From Collybia mongolica (lineage: Eukaryota > Basidiomycota > Agaricomycetes > Agaricales > Clitocybaceae): a DNA stretch of 64,000 nucleotides. The notes under the pieces were generated by a model, which saw only the letters and a list, made by a program, of their open reading frames with translations, had not been told where the DNA came from and made no database searches. The stretch lies in assembly GCA_013420905.1 (NCBI GenBank), contig JAAXNY010000008.1:3224001-3288000 (forward strand). The letters are read 5' to 3'. Both the position numbers and the translations under genes were made by a program. Below, piece after piece: positions 11,044 through 21,400 of the stretch. Positions within the stretch are counted from its first letter, which is position 1, and every line of letters starts with the position of its first letter.

Positions 11044-11543
11044 GAAACCTAAGGATGTCATTGGTATGCAGGACAAGACCATGCCCGACAATGTCCTCAA
11101 CATGGTACACCACTTTGTTGACCTCACAGTGCAGGTGGACAATGAGGGGGTCTCAGTATGTCTGTCTATCCAATCTAATCCAAAGCACATTAACATTGAC
11201 CCGTTTTACAGATGACTTCATTACAATGAGGTCAACAAGGACAATAGGCAGTCTGGCAGTGCACAAACGAAGACCAACAACTTCCACCCATTACTTAATT
11301 TTTTTTTATCTTTATTATACTAATCTGACCAGCCGAACTCACGCCCACTGTGCGGCATTGCTGGAAATGGGTTCTGTCTCCAGACGCAGCTTCAGGATGA
11401 CAAGGATTTATATAGGGCAATTTGGGTAAGTTTTCTCATTACTAACCTCAATACATGATTCTAACAAATCACAGTGTTGCGTTTGCAGTCTGGTTGGTAA
11501 TGCTGGTGATCAGGAACTTTGGAATGAGGGATATGAATCAGAG
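11044..11543 (+). CDS. Unrecognised spliced gene fragment in left arm (copy of 14378-14877)
   Basis: Exon-like segments bounded by good splice signals are 11044-11155 (KPKDVIGMQDKTMPDNVLN; donor GTATGT), 11333-11425 (PLCGIAGNGFC; preceded by a TACTAAT branch-like motif and CAG; donor GTAAGT) and 11475-11543 (CCVCSLVGNAGDQELWNEG; preceded by CACAG). The last two join in frame. The interval 11156-11332 has another acceptor-like site, but no fully open exon. The product is unknown and a CxxC-type cysteine pair is visible. The gene may be decayed or incompletely read. Confidence 0.35.
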
Positions 11544-12285
11544 GTATACTAGTTGATAGAGCATTCAAATTACAATACCTTAGATCTTATGGATGTTAAA
11601 CCTTAACTGTACAAAATGAACAAAGTGTGTTTATTGATAACAGGGAAGAAATAATGAATTCAAATTTAAGTGACATAAATGGCATGGAATTAATCCCCAC
11701 AAAGGCTATTATTCTCACCTGTGATGGTATGAAATCCATCCCTACAAAGGCTATTATTTTCACCTATCATGGTATGAAATTCATCCCATAGCCTCAAAAA
11801 TTTGCAGTAATGTTACCCCAAAAAACATTGCCATTCTCACCCATCAAGGTAGTAGATTAATCCCATATTGATAGGAATTACCTCCCACAATGGTTATTTT
11901 TTCCACCTATGGTGAAATGAAATTCATCCCATAGCCTCGAGAATCAGGGGGTATGAATACGGACAAATTTCGCATGAAATTCATCCACTAAATTATACCT
12001 TAAGGGGGGGTTTTCCATCCATTTTTCCCCCCACAGGGGGTGTGTTTTCAAACATCTTCAAGATGAAATTCATTACATTTTAGGATTGTTAAGTGAATGA
12101 ATTTCATATTTTTAATGTATTATTTCTATTATTTAAGAGGATGAAACACAGGGTTGAATTTCATCTATTCTCAGTTTCACAGTGCATATAGTCCTGAGCC
12201 ATATGGCAATAGTGTAGCATCAATGGCCAACGGCTAGATATGTATTCCAATACTGAGAGAGCAGCAACAGTTACATACATATATA

Positions 12286-13725
12286 CTACAAATATTCCCC
12301 ATCAGATCCAGAACCTGTATAGTCCAGCCAGGTGTCGGGAACATCTCTAAAAGACTCCGCATTGTATGGACCTGGATGTACAAGTGGTTCATCATCTGAA
12401 GATATCATGGCCACTGCATCGATGGCCGACATTGCAGCAGCTGAAGCGGAACCACCTTCCCCGTCCGAAGCTGAGCCACTATGACTTCCCTCATCTGATG
12501 ATATCATGGCCACTGCATCTGGGACCGAAATTGCAGTGGCCAAAGTAGAGCTATGATGATTTCCCTCATCCGACGATATCATGGCCACCGCATCCATAGC
12601 CGAAATTGGAGTGGCCGAAGCAGCACCACTTTCCCCATCCGAGATCATAGCCAATGCAGCAAGAGCTGACAATGGATTGGCTGCACCCCCATGACTTCCC
12701 TCGTCAGATGAGATCATAGCCACAGCATCCCGGGCTGAAGCGGAGCCATCATGACTTCCCTCATCCGATGATATCATGGCCACTGCATCCACGGCCGAAG
12801 TTGGAGTGGCCGACGCGGCATCACCAACCCAATCCGACATTGTGGCTGCTGCAGCTATGGTGGGTACACGGGCTGGGGCTTGCGTGATACGTTGGGGGGG
12901 GGCTGATTCATCATCTGAAGATGCCTGATCTACTGGCCGGGCTTTAATAAACACACAGTGGTGCGGGGCCGAAGGAGTAGGCAAAATTGTAGGCATGGGA
13001 GATGCCAGCGCTGGTGCCAGTGAGGAAGCAATCTGATCGGCCGCCGGAATGTCAGTGGAAGAAATGAAAGATATATTTGCTTGGGGGGATAAGGGACCTG
13101 CCTGACTATCTGTGGACATATGGGTATCTTCGTTTAGTGCTAATGGGGTAGGATGGGGTGCGGGGGATGGTGCAGTTGAACCAACAGCCAGCATGGCCGA
13201 GCTCGGCATGCCAGGGAGATCCAGACCAGGAGTGTGAGTAGGGAGTTTTCCCGATGGATACCTGCCACTGTGTCCTGATTTTCCAAACCTTAAAGGCCAA
13301 AAAGAAAAGTGAGATGGTATTTGAAGGGGGGACAGCTCTGGAGGATCCTGGATATCCTTGCTGAGTGGGCTGAAGTGTACATCACTAGGGAAGGTTTCAT
13401 CGGCATCAGAATAACTGCCACTTTCCGCGCTATCGGCCAGGCTTGCATCATACCCAGAATGTGGCTGTGCAAAATCACGGTTATCTGAGCGCACAAGCTG
13501 GCGGACATCATCCATAGATAGAGTGATACCAGCGGACCATTTGAGGAGTGGTGCTGACTCTAGCCGCTGTTGTTCTGCACGGGCTTCATCCTCTACAGCG
13601 TGGCCGAGGGTGGCTCGCTGCCGCATTGGCAGCGGATTGTCCCTGAACACGGATTCAGTCTCTTTCAACACGGCAGCTTCAAATAATTCGTTAAAGCCAG
13701 AAGCGCGCCGGATAGTTTGTCTCAT
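12286..13725 (-). CDS. 479-aa acidic protein with six SSDE (SIM-like) repeats, central cargo ORF
   Basis: Single uninterrupted frame with the ATG at 13725, a few bases inside the central unique region, and the stop at 12286. The N-terminal ~90 residues look folded (RASGFNELFEAAVLKETESV). The middle is Pro/Ser/Ala-rich. The C-terminal third has six repeats, about 25 residues apart, of the form DAVAMISSDEG (variants ALAMISDGES and DAVAMISSDDE). A short hydrophobic patch followed by SSDE is the usual shape of a SUMO-interacting motif, so a poly-SUMO-binding role is a reasonable guess but only a guess. No catalytic domain or signal peptide was seen. It lies between the inverted arms and is single-copy in the window. 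Confidence 0.7.
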   Translation of the reverse strand: MRQTIRRASGFNELFEAAVLKETESVFRDNPLPMRQRATLGHAVEDEARAEQQRLESAPLLKWSAGITLSMDDVRQLVRSDNRDFAQPHSGYDASLADSAESGSYSDADETFPSDVHFSPLSKDIQDPPELSPLQIPSHFSFWPLRFGKSGHSGRYPSGKLPTHTPGLDLPGMPSSAMLAVGSTAPSPAPHPTPLALNEDTHMSTDSQAGPLSPQANISFISSTDIPAADQIASSLAPALASPMPTILPTPSAPHHCVFIKARPVDQASSDDESAPPQRITQAPARVPTIAAAATMSDWVGDAASATPTSAVDAVAMISSDEGSHDGSASARDAVAMISSDEGSHGGAANPLSALAALAMISDGESGAASATPISAMDAVAMISSDEGNHHSSTLATAISVPDAVAMISSDEGSHSGSASDGEGGSASAAAMSAIDAVAMISSDDEPLVHPGPYNAESFRDVPDTWLDYTGSGSDGEYL

Positions 13726-14377
13726 TTGGCTGTACTCACTGTGAAACTGAGAATAGATGAAATTCAACCCTGTGTTTCATCCTCTTAAATAATAGAAATA
13801 ATACATTAAAAATATGAAATTCATTCACTTAACAATCCTAAAATGTAATGAATTTCATCTTGAAGATGTTTGAAAACACACCCCCTGTGGGGGGAAAAAT
13901 GGATGGAAAACCCCCCCTTAAGGTATAATTTAGTGGATGAATTTCATGCGAAATTTGTCCGTATTCATACCCCCTGATTCTCGAGGCTATGGGATGAATT
14001 TCATTTCACCATAGGTGGAAAAAATAACCATTGTGGGAGGTAATTCCTATCAATATGGGATTAATCTACTACCTTGATGGGTGAGAATGGCAATGTTTTT
14101 TGGGGTAACATTACTGCAAATTTTTGAGGCTATGGGATGAATTTCATACCATGATAGGTGAAAATAATAGCCTTTGTAGGGATGGATTTCATACCATCAC
14201 AGGTGAGAATAATAGCCTTTGTGGGGATTAATTCCATGCCATTTATGTCACTTAAATTTGAATTCATTATTTCTTCCCTGTTATCAATAAACACACTTTG
14301 TTCATTTTGTACAGTTAAGGTTTAACATCCATAAGATCTAAGGTATTGTAATTTGAATGCTCTATCAACTAGTATAC

Positions 14378-14877
14378 CTCTGATTCATATCCCTCATTCC
14401 AAAGTTCCTGATCACCAGCATTACCAACCAGACTGCAAACGCAACACTGTGATTTGTTAGAATCATGTATTGAGGTTAGTAATGAGAAAACTTACCCAAA
14501 TTGCCCTATATAAATCCTTGTCATCCTGAAGCTGCGTCTGGAGACAGAACCCATTTCCAGCAATGCCGCACAGTGGGCGTGAGTTCGGCTGGTCAGATTA
14601 GTATAATAAAGATAAAAAAAAATTAAGTAATGGGTGGAAGTTGTTGGTCTTCGTTTGTGCACTGCCAGACTGCCTATTGTCCTTGTTGACCTCATTGTAA
14701 TGAAGTCATCTGTAAAACGGGTCAATGTTAATGTGCTTTGGATTAGATTGGATAGACAGACATACTGAGACCCCCTCATTGTCCACCTGCACTGTGAGGT
14801 CAACAAAGTGGTGTACCATGTTGAGGACATTGTCGGGCATGGTCTTGTCCTGCATACCAATGACATCCTTAGGTTTC
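14378..14877 (-). CDS. Mirror copy of the spliced gene fragment at 11044-11543
   Basis: Same exon-like segments on the opposite strand: 14877-14766, 14588-14496 and 14446-14378, with identical translation and splice signals. See the left-arm entry. The product is unrecognised. Confidence 0.35.
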
Positions 14878-15007
14878 CTGTAGGATTATTATTAGCATTT
14901 ATTAATATTCTTAACGAAGCCTTATAGTTTGTATTGGAATTCAAATGACTACTACAAGTATTATGATAGTAATTGTAATCTAACATTATACTAATTGTAA
15001 TCTATCA

Positions 15008-15510
15008 ATGAAGAGTGTTTACTACGAGGGGGAGGATGGGAGGCAGCAATGGGCAATGGTGGTGGTACGAGAGCAAGAAGAAAAGCGTGTGAAAGCAGCT
15101 GCCAACGCATTATATAGCTCGGAATGTTCCGCCGTCGGGCATCTCGGTCAACAAAGCCATGTGATCAAATCTGAGGATGCTGACAAATATTTTTATTTAT
15201 TTATTCAAATTGTATACTATTCATTATTAATAGGAGGCTGAAATATGTGCACCCACCATGTTTGAACAGTTGCAGGGAGGATCATTATGTTACGAGTTCT
15301 TTATCAACCCAGTTTTCGGGCAAAAAGGTGATTCATTCATTGATTCATATTTCAACACTGCGGGAAAATAATTCCATAATGGGATTTTTCTTCTCTTATG
15401 GCTTTTTACAGCATTTCTCCACAAATACAAAGTATTGTGACATAATTTGCATGTATTTGGGATGCTTACATAATGCTTTTGATGATGCCATCAAAATTAT
15501 GCATATCTAA
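15008..15510 (+). CDS. Mirror copy of the gene fragment at 10913-10411
   Basis: The ATG at 15008 opens the same 77-codon frame as the left-arm copy, followed after an acceptor-like TTAATAG at 15234-15240 by the same second segment. The sequence is identical to the left arm. The product is unrecognised. Confidence 0.35.
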
Positions 15511-16699
15511 TATTTCAAAGTGTCGCGTTTCAAAATTTATTTTGTGATTTTCTCCATAACCAGTAAAGCTATTAACTTTGTTTTTATATGTTTGGAATGT
15601 ACAAACATGGCTCTACAATTTCCTTGTTGAGCACATTTTTCCCACGGTCTATTTTGAGCGAAATATTAGAAATGTCCAGATTCAGCTAGTTTTGAAGGTC
15701 TGTGTGTTATGCTAGGGGTGGATAAACATTTTATAATAACAATGACCCTGACCAAACATAACCCTTGTGGGAAATCATGCTAAACATTGGAATAATCAAC
15801 AACTACTACTATATTTACCTGAAATACAAAGAGGATTGATTTCTCTATTTATTGTCACATGTCACATGATCTATCCCACCACATAAGTATACCAAATACA
15901 TGACAACAATCTGAATGCTTATTTAGTGTCCATGATCCTGGGAAAAAGTTAGTTCTGATGGTTTTTGTGTTTTCTCCATAGCCAGGCAAGCTATGGCATT
16001 GGGTTTTGTGCACAGGCATTGCTTGTTTACTTTGTAACATTTTCCCATGGTCACATGACCTCCATAAACTATCACCTATGTTGTTTCTAGTCATTTACAA
16101 CTTCCTGACTGTGGAATGGACTTATTTCTTCTAAGAAAAGAAATAAAGAACAAGTACCTGCCACACAGTGTGTTGGCCCACTCCACCCAAGTCTAAGGCA
16201 GTAAAGTCATCCCATAAACCCACTATTTGTGGGATGAAATACCTTCTATGCTGAACTTAAATCATCCCACATATTCCACCTTTTATGGGATGAAAGTTCA
16301 CTCTCTAATAGATTAAAATGATCTAATAAAACCCACCCATTATAGGATGAAATTCCCCTCTTTTTCACTGGATTAAAATTGTCCCATATAATTCACCTCT
16401 AATGGGATGAAAGTTCACACCACTAAGGGATGAAAATTTCTGAAATTATAAGAGCAGAAATTCATCCTCTCAAGGGATGAAATATCTGGGATGAAGTTTC
16501 ATCCCAATTTCATACCCTTTAGATTCATCCACTAAACTTAGGAAATGCTGCTTTCATCCATTAAGTGGGGGAAAAACCTCCCCCACCAGGTGCACAGTGA
16601 TGTAGTCCGTGCCGAATATGAATACTGTACAGCCACGCGGAAATACATATCTATCCATTGGGGCCGTGCGTGGTCCGCTAGAACCGCATGGTATGATTA

Positions 16700-17118
16700 T
16701 GTAAGGGGAACTCCATTTCCGCCTTACTTCGCCGATCTAGCCTTACTTCGCCGAATCTCAATTACATTCACTACATCGCACGTTCATTACCTACGCCCAC
16801 ACGCACCCCCACTCTCTACTTCGCGCGCAGTTCGCCGCCGGACTTCGCACTTGTTCGGACTATCAAGGGCACGGTCACGTGACCTTTGCTAGCCCAACGC
16901 GTGTCGTCGTACCGCACCGGGAACGTGTATTTAATATAGTACTAGGTATATAGCACACCCCCCCTGATGGAGGCTCCTCAGAGAATTCTCTTAGGATCCC
17001 CTCCACCAGGTGAGTAGTACATATGTCGTACAAGTGAATACATCAACTTAGGATCCCCTCCACCAGTGTCGGCCCGCTCTACTAAGTTCGCGCGCACTCC
17101 GCCGGAGTTGCCCTTACA
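16700..17118 (+). repeat. 5' LTR of the Gypsy element
   Basis: 419 bp, TG...CA ends. It differs from the 3' LTR at 16721, 16909 and 17067 only, each a CpG/TpG or CpG/CpA difference. It contains a TATA box at 16947-16952 and two direct copies of an 18-base motif starting TTAGGATCCCCTCC. Confidence 0.95.
16947..16952 (+). promoter_or_regulatory. Probable TATA box in the 5' LTR
   Basis: TATATA in the LTR. Transcription starting about 33 bp downstream would begin at AGAGAATTCT (16980), which pairs with the putative primer-binding region just after the LTR. Confidence 0.45.
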
Positions 17119-17130
17119 GTAGAATTCTCT
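17119..17130 (+). promoter_or_regulatory. Putative self-priming primer-binding site
   Basis: The bases just after the LTR (GTAGAATTCTCT) do not begin with TGG as expected for a tRNA 3' end. Ten of them (17121-17130) are the reverse complement of AGAGAATTCT at 16980-16989, near the predicted RNA start. This is the arrangement known from Tf1/sushi chromoviruses that prime with their own 5' RNA end. The motif is partly palindromic, which weakens the case. Confidence 0.4.
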
Positions 17131-17278
17131 CACCAGCAGAGACCGCGACCTCACCGCAGCCATTGCCAAATTCCGATCGGCAGAAACTGTCAGCTCCGAT
17201 ACAGAATCCGTCAAGACCGCGCGAGAATCGCCCTCTCCACCCTCCTCCGAACTAGAAGTGGAACTCCTACTCCGGCCG

Positions 17279-18421
17279 ATGGACGCCGAAACGAGGATGG
17301 ATAACATCGAACGAGACGTAGGAGATCTCAATAGGAAGGCGGAGGAACAAGCCGAGCAGCTTAAGAAGCTCACCGACAGCATCAACACGCTGATCGCGCT
17401 CCAAACCGCGGCTCCCCCACCCCCGGTCAATACCCCTGCACCCAGCGCCCCTGTAAATAATGTATCAACACCTCCCCCCGCGACCCACGTTAATTCGGGA
17501 CGACCTTCGGCACTCCGGCCATCGCTTCCCGATGACTTCGATGGATCGCGCGAACGAGGGCGTGCGTTCATTAACGCATGCGAACTGTATATAAATCTTG
17601 TACCACACCAGTTCGCGGATGAAGTGACGCAGGTACGGTGGGCGTACACCTTCATGAAGAAAGGCCGAGCGTATCTGTTCGCGGACTGGGCCATGCGATA
17701 CCAGACCGCTACCGGGAACCCAAAGTACGCGACATGGGCCCTATTCCGCGCCGACTTCGCGGTCAACTTCTTCGTGCAGAGCGAAGCGCAGTGGGCGATT
17801 ACAAGGTTGGAAACGAGCAGCTACCACCAAGGATCGCGATCGGTGGACGACTACACGGATGAGTTCAGGGATCTCATCGACAAGTCGGGATACAAGGAGG
17901 GGTTGACGATTGTGGTGAAGTACCGGAAGGGACTGAGCGGGGAGATTCAGTCGCAGATCGCGACGATGGCAGTGGGACGACCAGCGGACGATCAGCCGGA
18001 ACAGTGGTATGTAGCGGCAATGAAGTGCGATGAAAACTGCCTCACCAACGAGGCCTTCCTGAGCACTAAACCGGCGGCTCGCGCACCTCCCGCACGCACT
18101 ACTTCGGCGTTTCGCGCACCGCCGCACTTCTCAGCCCCGACGCTGCAACGGATGGCGCCACCACCACCTCCGCCGCCCCCTGCTCTCCCTCCACCGGTTC
18201 CGATGGATGTAGACACGATGCGGAGGGCTCGAACGAACATCGAGACCTGCCACCGATGTAAGCAGCCGGGCCATTTCCGGAAGGACTGCCCCCTCCGCTA
18301 CGACACGCGGTTCATGTCAATGGAGGAGCAGCATGAGTTCGCGCAGCACATCTTCGCAATGATAGACGCACAAGTCGAACCGCCGGCGGAAGAAGAGGGT
18401 TTTGTAGCGGACAGCGAGTGA
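17279..18421 (+). CDS. gag: Gag protein of the Gypsy element (380 aa)
   Basis: Structural capsid/nucleocapsid protein. The first ATG of the open frame is at 17279 (MDAETRMDNIERDVGDLNRK, coiled-coil-like). The retrotransposon gag core follows (RPSLPDDFDGSRERGRAFIN ... WAITRLETSSYHQGSRSVDD), then a proline-rich linker and a CCHC zinc knuckle (CHRCKQPGHFRKDC) near residue 324. The frame is open and protein-like upstream to 17123, but without an ATG, so part of the N-terminus may be missing. The stop overlaps the start of the pol frame by four bases (GTGA), and pol lies in the -1 frame. Confidence 0.9.
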   Translation: MDAETRMDNIERDVGDLNRKAEEQAEQLKKLTDSINTLIALQTAAPPPPVNTPAPSAPVNNVSTPPPATHVNSGRPSALRPSLPDDFDGSRERGRAFINACELYINLVPHQFADEVTQVRWAYTFMKKGRAYLFADWAMRYQTATGNPKYATWALFRADFAVNFFVQSEAQWAITRLETSSYHQGSRSVDDYTDEFRDLIDKSGYKEGLTIVVKYRKGLSGEIQSQIATMAVGRPADDQPEQWYVAAMKCDENCLTNEAFLSTKPAARAPPARTTSAFRAPPHFSAPTLQRMAPPPPPPPPALPPPVPMDVDTMRRARTNIETCHRCKQPGHFRKDCPLRYDTRFMSMEEQHEFAQHIFAMIDAQVEPPAEEEGFVADSE

Positions 18422-21400
18422 ACAGTACGCCCTCGCTGTCATCTGTAAATAGGTTCGCGTGTTTAGAAGTTGAGAACACAATTGAAATTTCCCAAACACC
18501 CGAAACTACTACAGAAGCCGTACAAGATACCATCCCCGTCCCTAAACCGCCGCGCCAGAGACTCCCCCGATGGGAACGAGCTCTACCCAAGCGATTCGTA
18601 GTCGCCGCCACCCCCAGCACTCGCTCGCTGAAGCTCAAGATTGAACTTCAGACGACCGACACAGGTGAGACATTCGCGACGAACAGCTTGGTAGACTCGG
18701 GAGCAACGGGCCTTTTCATCGATTCTGAATTCGTGCGGAGGAACAGGTTGACCTCGCGCAAGCTAGTTCGCACTATTCCGGTGTTCAACGTCGACGGCAC
18801 TCCGAACGAGAACGGGTCTATTTCGGAGATCGTAGACCTCATCCTCCGGTACAACGGTCACTCAGAACGCACCCACTTCGCGGTCACCAGCCTAGGGAAG
18901 CAGGATCTCATACTGGGCTACACTTGGTTGCAGGAGCACAACCCGGAGATCAACTGGCAGACCAACGAGGTGAAGATGAGTCGCTGTCCCGACAAATGTT
19001 GGACCTGCGCGAACGAGGTTAAATCGGAAAAGGCGGAGAAGCGTAAATTGGAGGCCCGCATCAACGCCTGTCGCGCAGGACCCATGCCCGAACCAGAAAC
19101 AGAAATTGGAGAGGTTCCCGACTCTGAGCACGAAGGAGATATCGCCCTTGAAGATTGCATCGAAGAGGACGACCGTATCTTCGTGGTCAACATTGGTGAA
19201 CCAGGACAGTTTCAGAAGGCACCGGAAGAGATTCGGACAACCCAAACCATCTCGCAGCGACTAGCGGAAAAGATCCAAACGGAAGCCCGGAAGAACGCGT
19301 CCCAGCAGATCGCAGACTCCTTTGATCGTAATGCGCAACCCAAGACGTTTTTCGATCTAGCACCGGCGCACATCCACGAATTTGAGGAGGTGTTCTCCAA
19401 GACATCCTTCGACGCTCTCCCAGATCGCCGACCGTGGGACCACGCGATCGAACTCGTCCGCGACGCAGAAGGGAAATCCTGCAAGGTCTACCCGCTCTCA
19501 GTTGCCGAACAAGCGGAGTTGGACAAGTTCCTCAAGGAGAACCTCGCCTCTGGTCGGATCCGCCCCTCCAAATCGCCAATGGCTTCGCCGTTCTTCTTTA
19601 TCAAGAAGAAGGACGGTTCGCTACGCCCGGTACAGGACTACCGTGTTCTCAATTCGCTGACGATCAAGAACAAATACCCACTCCCACTCATCTCCGACCT
19701 CGTCAACAATCTTCGGGGAGCGAAATACTTCTCCAAATTCGACGTTCGCTGGGGATACAACAACGTCCGAATTAAGGAAGGTGATGAGTGGAAGGCCGCA
19801 TTTCGCACAAACCGCGGAATGTTTGAGCCCCTGGTAATGTTCTTTGGTCTCACTAACTCGCCGGCAACGTTCCAAACCATGATGAACGAGATATTCCACG
19901 ATCTCATCATGGAAGGAGTGGTATGTGTCTACATCGATGATATTCTAATCTACACAAAGACACTCGCCGAACACCGCCAAATTACAAGGTTAGTTCTCCA
20001 GCGACTCCGCGAACATAAACTGTACCTGCGACTGGACAAATGCGAATTCGAGAAGACCCGAATCGAGTATCTGGGGCTCATTATCTCGGAGGGGCAGGCG
20101 GAGATGGACCCGGTCAAGGTTGCCGGAGTAGCGGAATGGCCAACGCCCACGAACAAGAAGCAAGTGCAGTCCTTCTTGGGCTTCACGAACTTCTATCGGC
20201 GGTTCATTCGCGACTTCTCCCATATTGCGCGGCCATTGTTTGATCTCACCGGTAAAGACGTGCCTTGGAAGTGGGGTGAGTCAGAGCAGGAGGCATTCGA
20301 AGGGTTGAAGGAAGCGGTGTCGTCTAAACCGGTACTGATGTTCGCAGACGACAACCGGCCGTTTAGGGTGGAGGCAGATAGTTCGGATTTCGCGACCAGC
20401 GCAGTACTTTCGCAACTCAGCCCGGAGGACGACAAGTGGCACCCGATCGCGTTTTCGTCAAAGAGCCTCAACGCGGTCGAGCGGAATTACGAGATACACG
20501 ACAAGGAAATGCTCGCCATCATTCGCGCACTCGAAGAATGGCGACACTTCCTTGAAGGCGCGCGACACGACTTCGAGATCTGGACAGACCACAAAAATCT
20601 AGAGTACTTCCGGACGTCCCAGAAGCTAAATCGGAGACAGGCCAGGTGGTCACTGTACCTCTCCCGATTCAACTTCTCGCTGCACCACAAGCCCGGACGA
20701 AGTATGGGTAAGCCAGACGCGCTATCTCGCCGAGCGGACCACAGCGATGGAAACGAGGATAACCGCGATCTAGTCCTCCTCAAACCGGAGTTGTTCACAA
20801 TCCGCGCGCTGGAAGGAATGGTCGTGGAAGGAGAGGAAAGGGACATTCTGCGGGATATTCGGAGAGGCAATCGCGAGGGACATCAGGAGGAAGCGGTGGT
20901 GAAGGCAGCGCAGGAGTTGAAGAAGTCCGCAGGAAAATCGGTTCGGAGCGCAGAGTGGAGGGAAGCGCAGGAGTTGCTGTATTTCCGCGATCGCATCTAC
21001 GTCCCAAAACACGCTGACCTTCGCAGACGTATAGTTGCGCAACATCACGATTCGCGAATTGCGGGACACGCCGGAAGATGGAAGACGTTGGAACTCGTAT
21101 CGCGCAATTACTGGTGGCCTCAAATGTCGCGCTACATCGGCGAATACTGCAAGACATGCGACCTCTGTCTCTGAACGAAGGCTCAGCGTCAACTTCCAAG
21201 CGGCGAACTTAAACCGCTGCCGATTCCGGACGGTCGCTGGGACGTCGCAAGCGTGGATTTCATCGTGGAACTCCCCGAGTCGCAAGGGCATGATGCGATC
21301 ATGGTAGTGGTGGACACGGTGGGTAAACGCGCGCACTTCATCCCAACCACGACGACAATTACCGCGCTTGGATCGGCGAGGCTTTACCTCCAGCATGTGT

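Larger units (their letters stand above)
9322..12184 (+). repeat. Left arm, CACTA-like element with 3-bp target duplication
   Basis: The arm begins CACTGTGCACCTGG and ends CAGTTTCACAGTG, and is flanked by CAT at 9319-9321 and CAT at 12185-12187. The matching unoccupied sequence in unit B (41911-41921) reads through the same flank up to a single CAT. That supports the arm as a transposable unit in its own right. It contains two divergent sets of exon-like segments (see 10411-10913 and 11044-11543). Confidence 0.75.
9322..16599. mobile_element. Composite inverted CACTG...CAGTG element (7.28 kb)
   Basis: Two 2863 bp arms (9322-12184 and 13737-16599) are exact inverted copies wherever I compared them, and paired positions sum to 25921 from end to end, so there is no indel. 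They enclose 1552 bp of single-copy DNA carrying a 479-codon minus-strand ORF. Each arm starts CACTGTG and ends CACAGTG, as CACTA-class (EnSpm-like) ends do, and subterminal ATGGGATGAAA-type repeats are dense at both ends of each arm. No transposase was recognised. It can be read as a composite of two elements around cargo, or as one element with giant inverted repeats. Confidence 0.75.
13737..16599 (-). repeat. Right arm, inverted copy of the CACTA-like element
   Basis: Exact reverse complement of 9322-12184 at every stretch I compared. It is flanked by ACT on the left and ATG on the right, so it lacks the clean direct 3-bp duplication seen around the left arm. The inverted match extends three bases beyond the outer CAGTG (CAT at 9319 pairs with ATG at 16600), which suggests this arm arose by inverted duplication or gene conversion from the left one. 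Confidence 0.75.

Noticed and set aside
12390..12800. Regular repeats as a CRISPR-like array
   Set aside because: The repeats are in frame within a long ORF, imperfect, and encode the repeated SSDE peptide; the genome is eukaryotic.
9322..16599. Palindrome dismissed as a fold-back assembly artefact
   Set aside because: The two arms are separated by 1.55 kb of unique coding sequence and followed by different flanks, unlike a simple read fold-back. An artefact cannot be fully excluded without reads.
9319..16602. Target-site duplication around the entire palindrome
   Set aside because: The flanks are CAT and ATG, reverse complements and part of the inverted match, not a direct repeat.
16978..17766. 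262-codon minus-strand ORF over LTR and gag
   Set aside because: Shadow of the gag frame in high-GC sequence; the plus strand carries recognised gag motifs.
21172..21174. TGA in Gypsy pol as programmed readthrough
   Set aside because: It falls inside integrase just after the zinc-binding motif, a place where no readthrough is known, and the position suits an Arg CGA changed to TGA.
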